Below are positions 1 through 8,213 of a stretch of 47,780 nt of DNA, in pieces (the first letter of the stretch is position 1; every line of letters begins with the position of its first letter). The notes under the pieces were generated by a model. It was not told the DNA's origin. It saw only the letters and a program-made list of their open reading frames with translations, and made no database searches. The DNA lies in IMG/VR virus record IMGVR_UViG_3300027730_002125, positions 1 through 47,780 of that record; one strand, 5' to 3'. Both the position numbers and the translations under genes were made by a program. The stretch comes from a virus.

Positions 1-1
1 A

Positions 2-445
2 GTTACAGCAGATATAATGGTGTTTAAGCAAAGACAGATGGGTCAAGTATTGGTAGATAGTAGTCTAGGTGTTAGTAGAAATCTAATTGTTGGGGGCGGC
101 GCACATATCGAAGGAGAATTATCTGTAAATCATATTACAGCACCAGTCGAAATACAGCAAACAGAAGATACAATTGTGTTTGGTACAACCAATACGGGGT
201 CGGATCAAATCATAGGTTACGTTAGAGGTGGCCCAGCAAATGGTAGTGCCGTGTACAATAGTAACGGTGCAGGTGCTTTTGGTGCTGCTGATTGTATAAG
301 GATCTTACCGCATTCGCATCATTTTAGAAATCTACCTCTCAACTTAGTTGCCAGTAATGCTGATCTGCGAAAAGCTGCTGCAGCAAATAATAATACTGAT
401 AGAACGGCTGCAGCGCCACAAAATAACGCTAAGAAAGGTCCTTAG
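2..445 (+). CDS. C-terminal part of a phage structural protein (5' end outside window)
   Basis: The frame is open from base 2, so the first ATG inside the window (17) need not be the real start. The visible 142 residues hold a beta-rich stretch with regular Gly and Val (residues 15-50), then a Gly/Ala/Asn-rich tail ending in a basic KKGP. A His-rich patch, PHSHHF, lies near residue 98. This composition is typical of a baseplate or fibre component. It recalls the C-terminal region of gp5-like baseplate hub proteins of T4-like cyanophages, but that is from memory and weak. Its last 17 bases overlap the convergent next gene. Confidence 0.5.
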   Translation, partial: VTADIMVFKQRQMGQVLVDSSLGVSRNLIVGGGAHIEGELSVNHITAPVEIQQTEDTIVFGTTNTGSDQIIGYVRGGPANGSAVYNSNGAGAFGAADCIRILPHSHHFRNLPLNLVASNADLRKAAAANNNTDRTAAAPQNNAKKGP

Positions 446-653
446 ACTTCTTATCCCAAGCTTGTTTGAACCTGAACATCCAATCAATTAGGGCATATTC
501 AAATCCAACATCTTTTCCAGCTTTCTCACTCTCAAACCATTTATGCTTTAAGATTTCCTCTCTCATTAAAGAGAAATGCTTATAGAGACTGGTAGCTGAA
601 AGTACCGGTACACTACTACTCACATATTTATTTATACAAATAGTCCCGTACAT
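429..653 (-). CDS. Small conserved phage protein with a DUF4032-like motif
   Basis: 74 aa, function unknown. The core around residues 30-60 (MREEILKHKWFESEKAG, then DVG and an ALIDW block) resembles the His/Lys-Trp-x-x-Ser-Glu-x-Ala-Gly-x-Asp-Val-Gly motif that I associate with DUF4032 and with small proteins of T4-like marine phages. The start at 653 has a GGAGG about 11 bases upstream, but an internal ATG at 566 would still include the whole conserved core. The first codons lie in a nested inverted repeat (633-685). Convergent with the upstream structural gene. Confidence 0.6.
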   Translation of the reverse strand: MYGTICINKYVSSSVPVLSATSLYKHFSLMREEILKHKWFESEKAGKDVGFEYALIDWMFRFKQAWDKKSKDLS

Positions 654-685
654 TTACGGGCCCACCTCCCACCCCTATTTGTATA
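633..685 (-). promoter_or_regulatory. Nested inverted repeat around the ribosome binding site of the small gene at 429-653
   Basis: An outer 11-bp perfect inverted repeat (633-643 with 675-685) encloses an inner 6-bp hairpin (645-650 with 655-660, loop 651-654). In minus-strand RNA the GGAGG Shine-Dalgarno lies between the outer arm and the inner hairpin, and the AUG lies in the inner loop. A TATAAATA late-type motif (minus, 636 to 629) overlaps the outer arm. It could be a translation-control structure or an RNA-processing site. The structure is seen in the bases; the role is inferred. Confidence 0.4.
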
Positions 686-722
686 CGCCTTCTTACTTAC
701 TTATTTCCCGTGAAGTATTTTT

Positions 723-1955
723 TTAAGAATTGTGGTGGGGACGATCGAGGTAATGGTAGCCTGAAGTAATAATTTTTGGCTCTTCTTTTTCAGATACAAT
801 TGACTTTGCAGCGATAACTTCTTTTTTGGTACTGGAGGGATATATTTTAGAGAAGATCTTTACCTTTTCTTCTTCTTCGACAATTGGCTCTACACGCTTT
901 GTACCTCGAATCATATATACAATGACTATATCAACCATTTCAAGCAAGAATGCTAATAAACAACAAATTAACGCAGTTATTTCCCCACGCATTAAAGCGC
1001 CAAAGGAAAGCTGAATAACATCTTCTGTCTTGAAGGAAACAAATTGTGGTTCTATGTTCATTTTAGAACTAATTGTTGAGATACTATTATTAACTTGTAT
1101 AGTTACTCTGGTTAAATCATTAAAATTATCTACATTATTAATCTGGTAAAGAATTCCTTTATTCTTTGTATCCGAAGCCACAAGACTCTCTATTTCCTGC
1201 AAACCCTCTTTACTTTTATTGACTTGTATTTGATAGTTGCTTTCGACCTTCTGTACATCAGTCTCCCTGTCATCATTAAGTTTTCTTACCTCCAAATCAT
1301 TCTTAGCTTTGATTTTACGAACTTCAGCATCAATCTCTTTAGCGCGGGGACCATCACCGGGCTTACCAGTTGTGCCCGAACCTCTGACACCTTCACGTTC
1401 ATCAATAGCTGTTTGTTTTGCATCTAATAAGCTACTATCAAGACCGTTAACTTTATCGTTAAATTTTGTCGTAATATCGGCAATCTGCTTGTCTCTTACT
1501 TTCTGTAAAGCAATTTTTTCTTCTTCAATTTTACCACGAGCAATAGTATTAAAGTAATTTACTTTTTCCACTAATTCAAATTTAGTAGCTATTAAAGCTT
1601 GTCTAATACTTGTTTCACTATAAAACCCAACAAAGTCAAATATAGCAGGTAATATGCTTATAGCTAAACAAAGGATTGCATGTTTCGGTTCAAAATGCTC
1701 ATTACCAAACAGTACAATTTTAATACAGTAAGGTAAACCAACAACGGAAAGACTTGCAATAAAAACAAAAAGCTTATTCCAGTCAGGTAAGATTAAGCTT
1801 AAAGCATGAAAAGCAAAGACCATTGCTACAACCATTACAACGCCGTAAACATAGTTAAGTAATTGACTAGCAAGTTTATTTCTTGTCGAAAACCCAAAAA
1901 GGGTAGGAAACATGTTATTATTAGCCAGTTTTTTAGTATCAAAGATAGGAATCAT
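723..1955 (-). CDS. Membrane protein with long central coiled coil
   Basis: 410 aa. Hydrophobic segments lie near residues 33-55, 62-80 and 92-112. A long charged Lys/Glu-rich helical region with coiled-coil character runs from about 125 to 275 and includes an RGSGTTGKPGDG linker near 190. A last membrane segment (about 325-348) is followed by a cytoplasmic-looking tail. The layout resembles DUF4407-type membrane proteins, but I cannot confirm membership. An inner-membrane role in the infected cell is inferred. A CATAAATA late-type promoter lies 8 bases before the ATG, giving a very short leader. Confidence 0.6.
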   Translation of the reverse strand: MIPIFDTKKLANNNMFPTLFGFSTRNKLASQLLNYVYGVVMVVAMVFAFHALSLILPDWNKLFVFIASLSVVGLPYCIKIVLFGNEHFEPKHAILCLAISILPAIFDFVGFYSETSIRQALIATKFELVEKVNYFNTIARGKIEEEKIALQKVRDKQIADITTKFNDKVNGLDSSLLDAKQTAIDEREGVRGSGTTGKPGDGPRAKEIDAEVRKIKAKNDLEVRKLNDDRETDVQKVESNYQIQVNKSKEGLQEIESLVASDTKNKGILYQINNVDNFNDLTRVTIQVNNSISTISSKMNIEPQFVSFKTEDVIQLSFGALMRGEITALICCLLAFLLEMVDIVIVYMIRGTKRVEPIVEEEEKVKIFSKIYPSSTKKEVIAAKSIVSEKEEPKIITSGYHYLDRPHHNS

Positions 1956-1963
1956 GTGTATAG

Positions 1964-1971
1964 TATTTATG
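1964..1971 (-). promoter_or_regulatory. Late-type promoter CATAAATA
   Basis: The minus-strand motif CATAAATA ends 8 bases upstream of the ATG at 1955. It matches the NATAAATA late promoter described for T4-like cyanophages (TATAAATA in T4). Confidence 0.5.
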
Positions 1972-1987
1972 GAAAATACTACAGTAA

Positions 1988-3052
1988 TCAGAGCTTAATA
2001 TCGTCAAAAACGTCTTCGGAGATATTTGTATCGCGTGCTGCAACCTTATAAGCGCCAATCTCAGCTTCTTGAGGGGCAACCTGTACTTTGCTGCTATCCA
2101 GATAACTATCCAACCAACCGCTAATAGGGTTAGTTTTCTGATTAAAGATTTTCTTATAACCAAGTGATCTTAATCTAACATCACAAAGCCACTTTGAATA
2201 GCCCCCAAGTACTTCAGCATTCAATCCAAGCAATGATCCTTTGCTGAACAGATATTCTGCCCATTCAATTTCATTTTTTGCAGCCTGCTCGTAGATAGCA
2301 TAAATTTTATCTTCATTTTTCTTAACAATACTAGTAAATCCTTCCTTATCTTCGTCGCGTAAAATCTTTAATAGGTTCTGTGTTATTGCAAAATGCTGAG
2401 ATTCATCTCTTTGAATAAATTTTATAATTTTGGCATTACCTTCCATTTTGCCTCTATAGCCAAAATAAAACGAACAGGCGAAACTAATATAAAACACAAG
2501 CCCTTCCATAACATTTACGGCCAGAACGCAGTCAAATATGCGCTCTTTAATATCCTTTTTGTTCTCACTACCTAAAATTTTATCATAATTGTTTCGGATT
2601 AATTCTGCCCGAGAAAGAATGTCTTTATCTTCAATAATACTATCAAAAAACGCTGTTGCATCCGGGTGTACGTTGTTTAGCAAATAGGAATAGCTGTAGC
2701 TATGAATACCTTCAAAGCGGGCCCATGTATTCATACATATTTCTAGTTCAGGATTGGATACATACTCTTTTAACGAATGTATAGACCTAGATAACATGCT
2801 ATCACCAAGTGTTTGAAACCTCAGATTAGTATCGAATACAAATCTCTCTTCTTTCGTCAGTTCTCGGTAGTCACTTCGGTCTTTTTGCAAGCTAATTTCA
2901 TGCGGCCACCAGAAAAACTCTTCTTGCTTCTTGAACAATTCAAAAAATATAGGATATTTAAATCTATCGTAGCGCTGTAAATTCAGATCTTCTCCAAGAA
3001 ACAATGGCTGCTTGGTATAGTCCACATTTTTGAAATTTAAAACAGTCTTCAT
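1988..3052 (-). CDS. nrdB: Ribonucleotide reductase class Ia, beta subunit (NrdB)
   Basis: 354 aa, close to the usual length. It supplies the tyrosyl radical for reduction of ribonucleoside diphosphates by NrdA in the cytoplasm. All di-iron ligands are visible and align with E. coli NrdB: D84, E114, H117, E183, E217 and H220. The radical Tyr is Y121 in the block EGIHSYSYSY. The acidic C-terminal tail that docks on NrdA is present. The gene lies 13 bases downstream of nrdA on the same strand, with its own TATAAATA late-type promoter at the end of nrdA. Nothing suggests inactivation. Confidence 0.97.
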   Translation of the reverse strand: MKTVLNFKNVDYTKQPLFLGEDLNLQRYDRFKYPIFFELFKKQEEFFWWPHEISLQKDRSDYRELTKEERFVFDTNLRFQTLGDSMLSRSIHSLKEYVSNPELEICMNTWARFEGIHSYSYSYLLNNVHPDATAFFDSIIEDKDILSRAELIRNNYDKILGSENKKDIKERIFDCVLAVNVMEGLVFYISFACSFYFGYRGKMEGNAKIIKFIQRDESQHFAITQNLLKILRDEDKEGFTSIVKKNEDKIYAIYEQAAKNEIEWAEYLFSKGSLLGLNAEVLGGYSKWLCDVRLRSLGYKKIFNQKTNPISGWLDSYLDSSKVQVAPQEAEIGAYKVAARDTNISEDVFDDIKL

Positions 3053-3062
3053 AGCTCGTCTT

Positions 3063-3070
3063 TATTTATA
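3063..3070 (-). promoter_or_regulatory. Late-type promoter TATAAATA upstream of nrdB
   Basis: A perfect T4 late consensus on the minus strand, ending 10 bases before the nrdB ATG (3052) and overlapping the last codons of nrdA. Confidence 0.6.
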
Positions 3071-5324
3071 GCTTGCAAGCGCCGCCTGCACAATCTGTCT
3101 CCCGAGAAGTACTCTGCTCCTTATCACCATCATCTGTATTATTGTAATACAGGCTGATTAACCCCATACTATAAGCATACATTATTTCTTTCATGACTTT
3201 ACCGTCCGGAAGAACATGCTTATCATAATGACTGTAATTATAGTATATGTTAGTAGAAATAGCCATATCAATATACTTTTGAATCACAGCATTGATATTA
3301 ATTAACCCAACATTGTCAAATAAATTGTAAGCTAATTGATAATTTTCATGATATTTACCAATCCCCGGGGCAAGGACGGGTAGCTTGCCCATTTTTGACA
3401 TCTTATAGGTAATAAGTGAGCGAATAGGCTCAACACCATTGGTAGAGCTTTGAATTACCGAGCTTGATTCACAAGGCATAACAGCAGATACCGTACTATG
3501 GCGTAAACCTACTTCCTTAATTTCTTTTCTTAGTGCATCCCAATCAAGAGCTAGTTTATGTTTGGAAATATCATTTACTTTCTTTTTATATGTGTCGATA
3601 GGAAGAATACCCTTTGCATATTTTGTTCTATCAAACTTTTCACATTTGCCTTTTTCTCTTGCAAGCTGCACACTAGCCTTGAGAAGATAATATTGAAAAT
3701 GCTCCATCCATTCATCAACCAAACTGGGTGCTTTTGGTGAAGTGTAGCTTACTTCATTTTTGGCTAAAAATGCTGCAAGGTTTGTAATCCCCACACCAAG
3801 ACTTCTACGCTTCTTTGCAAAGTTTTCTGCAGCTTTGTTGAAGTAGTCCTGAATATCAATTATCTCGTCAAGAAATCTAACAATAAGCTCGCAGACCTTT
3901 TCAAGATCAGCCCAATTCTTAATTTCCAGCATATTAACCGCAGAAAGAATACACATTCCAATCTCTGCATCTGGGTCATGGAAATCTTTTAATGGAATAT
4001 AAGGGTGAATGATTTCTGTACAAAGATTCGACATAGTAACTTTATCCAACCATGCACCGTGTTCATTGGCACTATCTACATTAAGAATATAGATACGACC
4101 CGTCTCGACTCGCTCTTTGACTAATAGAGAAAACAATTTACGCGCGGACAGTTTCTTTTTAATTTTAATTTTCTTATCATGTTCACATTCCTCGTAAACC
4201 TTATTAAATGAAGGTGTGCCCCACGCTTCCCACAATTGAGGAACCTCGTGAGGCGAAAATAGTGTAATATTTTCGTTCTTTATAACTCTATCATAAAATA
4301 ATTTCGAAAGACCTATTGTATAATCAAGCTTACGTACACGATTATCATCTGTACCAGCATTGTTTTTTAGTACAATAATATCTTCAATCTCATGATGCCA
4401 CCATTGTACATTGACAGTTGCAGAGCCACCACGAATAGAATTTTGCTGCCAAGCTTTAACGGATGCTTCGTATATTTTTAAAAATGGTATTAAACCGGTA
4501 TGTACAACTGATCCTCCATTAACAGGGCTACCCATTGCTCTTATACGTGACACATCAATACCTATACCGCAACGACTTGCTGTGGCAAGTGAAATTGCTG
4601 TACCAGAGGCTGTGATTGATTCTTTAGTATCATCTACACCAATCAAACAGCAGCTTGCATAGCCTCGTGAAATAGTCCGCACACCTGCCATAATAGGTGT
4701 AGGTAAGCTAATTTTATGCTTAGAGATTGCATCGTAAAACTTTCTTATATAGCCTAGACGACTTTCCTTAGGATAGTTTATAAAAGAATATGCTGCAATT
4801 AAGATGTAAGCAAATTGTGGCGTTTCATATATTATGTCTGTAATTCTATTTTTAATTAGATATTTGTCACATAGCTGCTTGACACCAGCATACGTAAATA
4901 GAAAATCTCTTTCATGGTCGATAAACTCACCAATTTTGCCTAGTTCTTCGTCTGTATACTTCTCACGAATCTGTGGATCGTATATTTTTAATTTAAGACC
5001 ATTATTTACTGTATCAATTAATCGAGGGGCATGACGACCACCCCATACATCTTTTCTTAACTGATAATTTAACAAGCGAGCTGCAACAAACTGATAGTCA
5101 GGCTTTTCAACTGAAATTAAATTTGCAGCTGCTTCAATCAGGCTCTGATGTATGTCCCGTGTACTGATGTTATCGGTCATATTGAGCTTGGCATTAATCT
5201 CAACATCAGACAGGCTTACATTCTCAAGACCCTCAATTGCCCAAGTAATAACCTTATGTATTTTTTCTATATTAAACTTTTCAGTATCCCCGCTACGTTT
5301 TTTAACTAAAAAATGATTGCTCAT
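3066..5324 (-). CDS. nrdA: Ribonucleotide reductase class Ia, alpha subunit (NrdA)
   Basis: 752 aa, nearly the length of E. coli NrdA (761). It carries the catalytic and allosteric sites that make dNDPs from NDPs. An ATP-cone domain occupies about residues 1-90. Active-site residues are visible: redox Cys C225 (in GYASCC), the N433-C435-E437 trio in SNLCTE, and C458 in IGMCILSAVN. The shuttle cysteines sit in the last residues, CAGGACKL. A GATAAATA late-type motif lies 18 bases upstream. Start ATG at 5324. Confidence 0.97.
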   Translation of the reverse strand: MSNHFLVKKRSGDTEKFNIEKIHKVITWAIEGLENVSLSDVEINAKLNMTDNISTRDIHQSLIEAAANLISVEKPDYQFVAARLLNYQLRKDVWGGRHAPRLIDTVNNGLKLKIYDPQIREKYTDEELGKIGEFIDHERDFLFTYAGVKQLCDKYLIKNRITDIIYETPQFAYILIAAYSFINYPKESRLGYIRKFYDAISKHKISLPTPIMAGVRTISRGYASCCLIGVDDTKESITASGTAISLATASRCGIGIDVSRIRAMGSPVNGGSVVHTGLIPFLKIYEASVKAWQQNSIRGGSATVNVQWWHHEIEDIIVLKNNAGTDDNRVRKLDYTIGLSKLFYDRVIKNENITLFSPHEVPQLWEAWGTPSFNKVYEECEHDKKIKIKKKLSARKLFSLLVKERVETGRIYILNVDSANEHGAWLDKVTMSNLCTEIIHPYIPLKDFHDPDAEIGMCILSAVNMLEIKNWADLEKVCELIVRFLDEIIDIQDYFNKAAENFAKKRRSLGVGITNLAAFLAKNEVSYTSPKAPSLVDEWMEHFQYYLLKASVQLAREKGKCEKFDRTKYAKGILPIDTYKKKVNDISKHKLALDWDALRKEIKEVGLRHSTVSAVMPCESSSVIQSSTNGVEPIRSLITYKMSKMGKLPVLAPGIGKYHENYQLAYNLFDNVGLININAVIQKYIDMAISTNIYYNYSHYDKHVLPDGKVMKEIMYAYSMGLISLYYNNTDDGDKEQSTSRETDCAGGACKL

Positions 5325-5342
5325 ACTTAAAAAATTATTTTA

Positions 5343-5350
5343 TATTTATC
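5343..5350 (-). promoter_or_regulatory. Late-type promoter GATAAATA upstream of nrdA
   Basis: Minus-strand NATAAATA match 18 bases upstream of the nrdA ATG, in a very AT-rich gap. Confidence 0.45.
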
Positions 5351-5386
5351 TTAAAATTTATCTTTTATTAAAAGATAATTTTTTTT

Positions 5387-5875
5387 TTACTGTTTGTTGT
5401 GATTAACAAGCGCAAAAAGATAAATAGTTCCTAACCGTTGAAAGGTGGGTATTAATTTACTGGACTCGTTAAAGGTGTCGTCTATTTCTGGGAAGAAATG
5501 ATTCATATAATTGCTGTCAACAGGGTACAAGCCAGGAGAAAAGTGAAGAAAGCATGTCAGGCACGATAAACCATTTGACGTGAGCAACCCGCTATACTCA
5601 CCAATATTAATTGTTTTTTTCTTATTTAAACTAGAAATAAGTTTATGATTGGGTGATGCCTGTTTAACAACTCCATAAAGATAGTAATCACCGTTGTTTG
5701 TAGGGAATGAAAATCTAGATGTATTAAATTTATTTGAGATTGTTAATCTCTCTTCATCGTAACGATTTTTTATAATATGTCCAGCAAAAAAACTATCCTG
5801 AAAATTGCCTTCTAACTGAGGGTAAGCAAGTTGAGGCTTAACATCAGCAAGTGAATAATCTATCATATCCTTCAT
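5387..5875 (-). CDS. Protein of unknown function, 162 aa
   Basis: I do not recognise this protein. It is soluble-looking, with no signal peptide or membrane segment. Aromatic and Asn/Ser-rich stretches and a Cys pair in SCLTCFLHF (about residues 104-112) are the only notable features. It sits upstream of nrdA on the same strand, separated by a 62-base AT-rich gap that holds the nrdA late-type promoter. Beta-rich composition is compatible with a virion component, but that is a guess. Confidence 0.6.
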   Translation of the reverse strand: MKDMIDYSLADVKPQLAYPQLEGNFQDSFFAGHIIKNRYDEERLTISNKFNTSRFSFPTNNGDYYLYGVVKQASPNHKLISSLNKKKTINIGEYSGLLTSNGLSCLTCFLHFSPGLYPVDSNYMNHFFPEIDDTFNESSKLIPTFQRLGTIYLFALVNHNKQ

Positions 5876-5913
5876 TCATGAAGTTTAATATAAGTATCAC
5901 GGAATTCAACAGA

Positions 5914-6141
5914 TTATCCGCGAAAAGTAGATGTGAGCATGAAAGATGGTAATTGTAATACTTCACCGAAATTTGTATTACCACGACGCAATACAATAGT
6001 AGCACGATCCCCTGTGACAATAGGACCTGATACTAAGGTGCCATTATAGCGATAAACATTATATTGTGTCCCAGTTAATGCATCAATACAACGTAAACTA
6101 GTACCATCACCAACTACTGTAAAGATCTTCTCATTCTGCAT
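5914..6141 (-). CDS. Small beta-rich protein of unknown function, 75 aa
   Basis: 75 aa with regularly alternating hydrophobic residues and Gly-turns (VVGDGTS, LTGTQYNVYRYNGT), suggesting a compact beta-barrel or sandwich. No family recognised. Start ATG at 6141, with a CATAAATA late-type motif 6 bases upstream, so expression is probably late. Its first bases overlap the end of the upstream gene by 11 bases. Confidence 0.6.
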   Translation of the reverse strand: MQNEKIFTVVGDGTSLRCIDALTGTQYNVYRYNGTLVSGPIVTGDRATIVLRRGNTNFGEVLQLPSFMLTSTFRG

Positions 6142-6484
6142 ATATCTTATTTATGAAATCTTTGACCTCTGGATCCGTTTCTTGACGGGTAAAAGCAGAA
6201 ATTTCTGCAAACATGGTGTTTCTCTTCAGACCAAATTCATTTGTGGTAATGCTTCGAATAACGTCATCCGGTACTTTATCCTCCACAACTCCTTCAACAC
6301 CCAGCTGCTGACGTATCTTATCTATAGTGAATCCCTTGACTAATAGATCCTTTGCTTCTTTACATATGTATGTGCGGTGAAGCTCTTCTACAGATCCTGC
6401 TTTTTCGAGTTTCTTATTATAGTAATCTGCTGCTGCTATAAGCGAGCGACCTGTAATAATGCATGTGAGTTTTCTTGTTTTCAA
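6131..6484 (-). CDS. Unknown protein, paralogue of the next gene upstream (117 aa)
   Basis: Function unknown. Residues 5-65 align with the N-terminal part of the neighbour at 6481-7011: LTCIITGRS versus LNCIVTNRG, then YICKEAKDLLVKGFT versus FYVSREAAQLLKQGYT, then IRQQLGV versus VRSELNV. The ICKEAKDLL..G.T..KIRQQL segment looks like a helix-turn-helix-like helical pair. The start is TTG at 6484, because the stop TGA of the upstream paralogue overlaps it as TTGA and no ATG precedes the conserved region. That implies coupled translation. It may be a duplicated small nucleic-acid-binding module, but this is not shown. Confidence 0.65.
   Translation of the reverse strand: MKTRKLTCIITGRSLIAAADYYNKKLEKAGSVEELHRTYICKEAKDLLVKGFTIDKIRQQLGVEGVVEDKVPDDVIRSITTNEFGLKRNTMFAEISAFTRQETDPEVKDFINKIYAE
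6148..6155 (-). promoter_or_regulatory. Late-type promoter CATAAATA
   Basis: Minus-strand NATAAATA match ending 6 bases before the ATG at 6141, inside the 3' end of the upstream gene. Confidence 0.5.
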
Positions 6485-7011
6485 ACTACTTCCTTACTTG
6501 TGCAGAGGCAATGTTCATTATGTGGACAAGGTGAACAGCGCCCCGCTTTATTATATTCATGATTGTAGTAGATGTCTGGTCGAATGCACGTCCCACCATA
6601 AGCAACCTGGCACCTGTTTTTACCACCAGTCATTTCTTCTACCCAAGTCTTTTTACAAGACTTCATTTTTTCCTGCTGAAAGTACCATTCACGTGTATTT
6701 TTCTCAGATAACTCTTGACTTGCTTTAATATCTTCTGGGGTCTGACCTGGCTTACGCTTTCTTTTCTTAAGCAGCTTAAGCTTATATAATACTTCAAAAT
6801 CTACAGTCTTATTAAAATCAGTAACGTTAAGCTCACTTCTGACTTGTTCAACAGTATATCCTTGCTTCAAAAGCTGTGCGGCTTCTCTAGAAACATAGAA
6901 CTTACGAATGTTATCTTCGCCTCCGAATTTATTAATTTTGTTCTGTAAAACACTGCCTCCAACATATTTCCCTCGATTTGTTACAATGCAATTTAAAGTT
7001 AGTCCTTTCAT
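6481..7011 (-). CDS. Unknown protein with Cys-rich C-terminus (176 aa), paralogue of the following gene
   Basis: Residues 5-65 match the downstream 117-aa gene, indicating a tandem duplication. The C-terminal half is different: a basic stretch (KLLKKRKRKPGQ, about 78-90), a helical charged segment, then cysteines and histidines between residues 117 and 171. The end reads CSPCPHNEHCLCTS, compatible with a metal-binding knuckle. A nucleic-acid-binding or host-takeover role would fit but is inference. ATG at 7011; no NATAAATA immediately upstream. Confidence 0.65.
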   Translation of the reverse strand: MKGLTLNCIVTNRGKYVGGSVLQNKINKFGGEDNIRKFYVSREAAQLLKQGYTVEQVRSELNVTDFNKTVDFEVLYKLKLLKKRKRKPGQTPEDIKASQELSEKNTREWYFQQEKMKSCKKTWVEEMTGGKNRCQVAYGGTCIRPDIYYNHEYNKAGRCSPCPHNEHCLCTSKEVV

Positions 7012-7051
7012 ATTTGTTTATTATAAAAGTACCTGTAAATAAATCAATTAC

Positions 7052-7059
7052 AATAAATA
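7052..7059 (+). promoter_or_regulatory. Late-type promoter AATAAATA
   Basis: Plus-strand NATAAATA match ending 9 bases before the ATG of the tail-collar fibre gene (7069). It is the only promoter-like motif in the divergent gap 7012-7068. Confidence 0.5.
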
Positions 7060-7068
7060 TATAATATT

Positions 7069-8196
7069 ATGCCTGACCCAATTACAAGAATTGTCTTTCG
7101 TAGAGGATTATATTCCGAAAAAGTTGACTTAATATTACTACAAGGTGAGCCAGCTTATACAATAGATGCTAAGCGATTGTTCATTGGTGATGGTGTTACT
7201 GCCGGTGGTGTGCCTGTGGGTATGAAAAATCTTGGTATTGCACCGTTCGGCATAACGTCAACCAACCTGACATCAGATCAGATCAATTTAAGAGGCCAGC
7301 CTGGTGATATTATTTTTGATTCCACAACTACCTGTCTATGGAGTTTGACAGGAACAGATCCCGGGTTAGTCAGCAATTATGCTAAAGTCGCGTCCACAGT
7401 TGGTCCAGACAATTTAACAATTGTATCAAACAATAATGTGCTTGGTGTTAAGCAAAACAGTCTAAATGCCACATACGTTTCCAGTACTTTTGTTGGTCGA
7501 GGTCTCGAGAGAATTACCTCAAATACAATTTTAAGAATTGCTGATCCTTCTAGTGAATTGTCTTTTTCAGGTAACCAGCTTACAATAACTGATGCAGGTG
7601 TCACCAATACAAAGCTTGCCAACATGCCTCCAAATACAGTAAAGGCGCGACTGAACACTACAGGTACACCTAGCGACCTTCCCATAACTCAGCTTGCTAG
7701 TATCCTTGCTCCTCTGGTTACACCTCAAGTTGATGGTGTCCCGTCAGGTGTTGTGCTTGATTTTGCTGGTGCTACATCTCCTTCTGGTTACTTGCTTTGT
7801 CAAGGGCAAGCGGTGAGTCGTACAACGTACTCCACTTTATTTAGTGTCATTGGCACAACATGGGGAGCAGGAGATGGGTCCACATCTTTCAATTTGCCAG
7901 ATTTCAGAAGAAGAGTCACAGTGGGGAGTGGTGGTACTGGCACCTCTGCACTAGGTAACAATCTGGCCAATGTTGGTGGTGCAGAGACTCACACCCTCAC
8001 TGTGAGTGAAATTCCTGCGCACAGTCACACAGGCGGTGCATTTTGGCCTAATTCAACTCAACCCCGTGCTGAGCAAAATCAACGAGATGGTCCTGAGGAT
8101 TATACACATTTTACAAATACAGGTACAGTCGGTGGCGGACAGTCTCATGGTAATATGCAACCGTCTGTTATTGTGAATAAGATTATTAAAACATGA
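7069..8196 (+). CDS. Tail fibre / receptor-binding protein with phage tail collar domain
   Basis: 375 aa. The N-terminus (ITRIVFRRGL, then ..RLFIGDG near residue 45) is the short virion-attachment-like motif common in phage fibres. The middle is Thr/Asn-rich. From about residue 218 there is a phage tail collar domain: FAGATSPSGYLLCQGQ, YSTLFSVIG, FNLPDFRRR and the metal-binding HSH in EIPAHSHTGG. The C-terminus ends in a HGNMQPSVIVNKII strand. It probably sits at the fibre tip and contacts the host surface. The stop overlaps the start of the next gene (ATGA). A late-type promoter precedes it. Confidence 0.85.
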   Translation: MPDPITRIVFRRGLYSEKVDLILLQGEPAYTIDAKRLFIGDGVTAGGVPVGMKNLGIAPFGITSTNLTSDQINLRGQPGDIIFDSTTTCLWSLTGTDPGLVSNYAKVASTVGPDNLTIVSNNNVLGVKQNSLNATYVSSTFVGRGLERITSNTILRIADPSSELSFSGNQLTITDAGVTNTKLANMPPNTVKARLNTTGTPSDLPITQLASILAPLVTPQVDGVPSGVVLDFAGATSPSGYLLCQGQAVSRTTYSTLFSVIGTTWGAGDGSTSFNLPDFRRRVTVGSGGTGTSALGNNLANVGGAETHTLTVSEIPAHSHTGGAFWPNSTQPRAEQNQRDGPEDYTHFTNTGTVGGGQSHGNMQPSVIVNKIIKT

Positions 8197-8213
8197 AGTT
8201 TGATGATTTAGTA
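8193..8213. repeat. 21-base inverted repeat shared with 8858-8878 (start codons of two convergent genes)
   Basis: Bases 8193-8213 and the reverse complement of 8858-8878 match at 20 of 21 positions and each encode MKFDDLV at a gene start. Similarity stops abruptly on both sides. It could be a shared functional N-terminal tag, or a recombination site that would invert the segment between. Confidence 0.6.

Noticed and set aside
1224-1557. Plus-strand frames of 67 and 106 aa opposite the coiled-coil membrane gene
   Set aside because: They are antisense shadows of a long gene with clear protein character and show no motif of their own.
7069-8196. Diversity-generating retroelement target, because the fibre N-terminus recalls Mtd-type fibres
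   Set aside because: No reverse transcriptase, template repeat or variable repeat pair was seen in the window.
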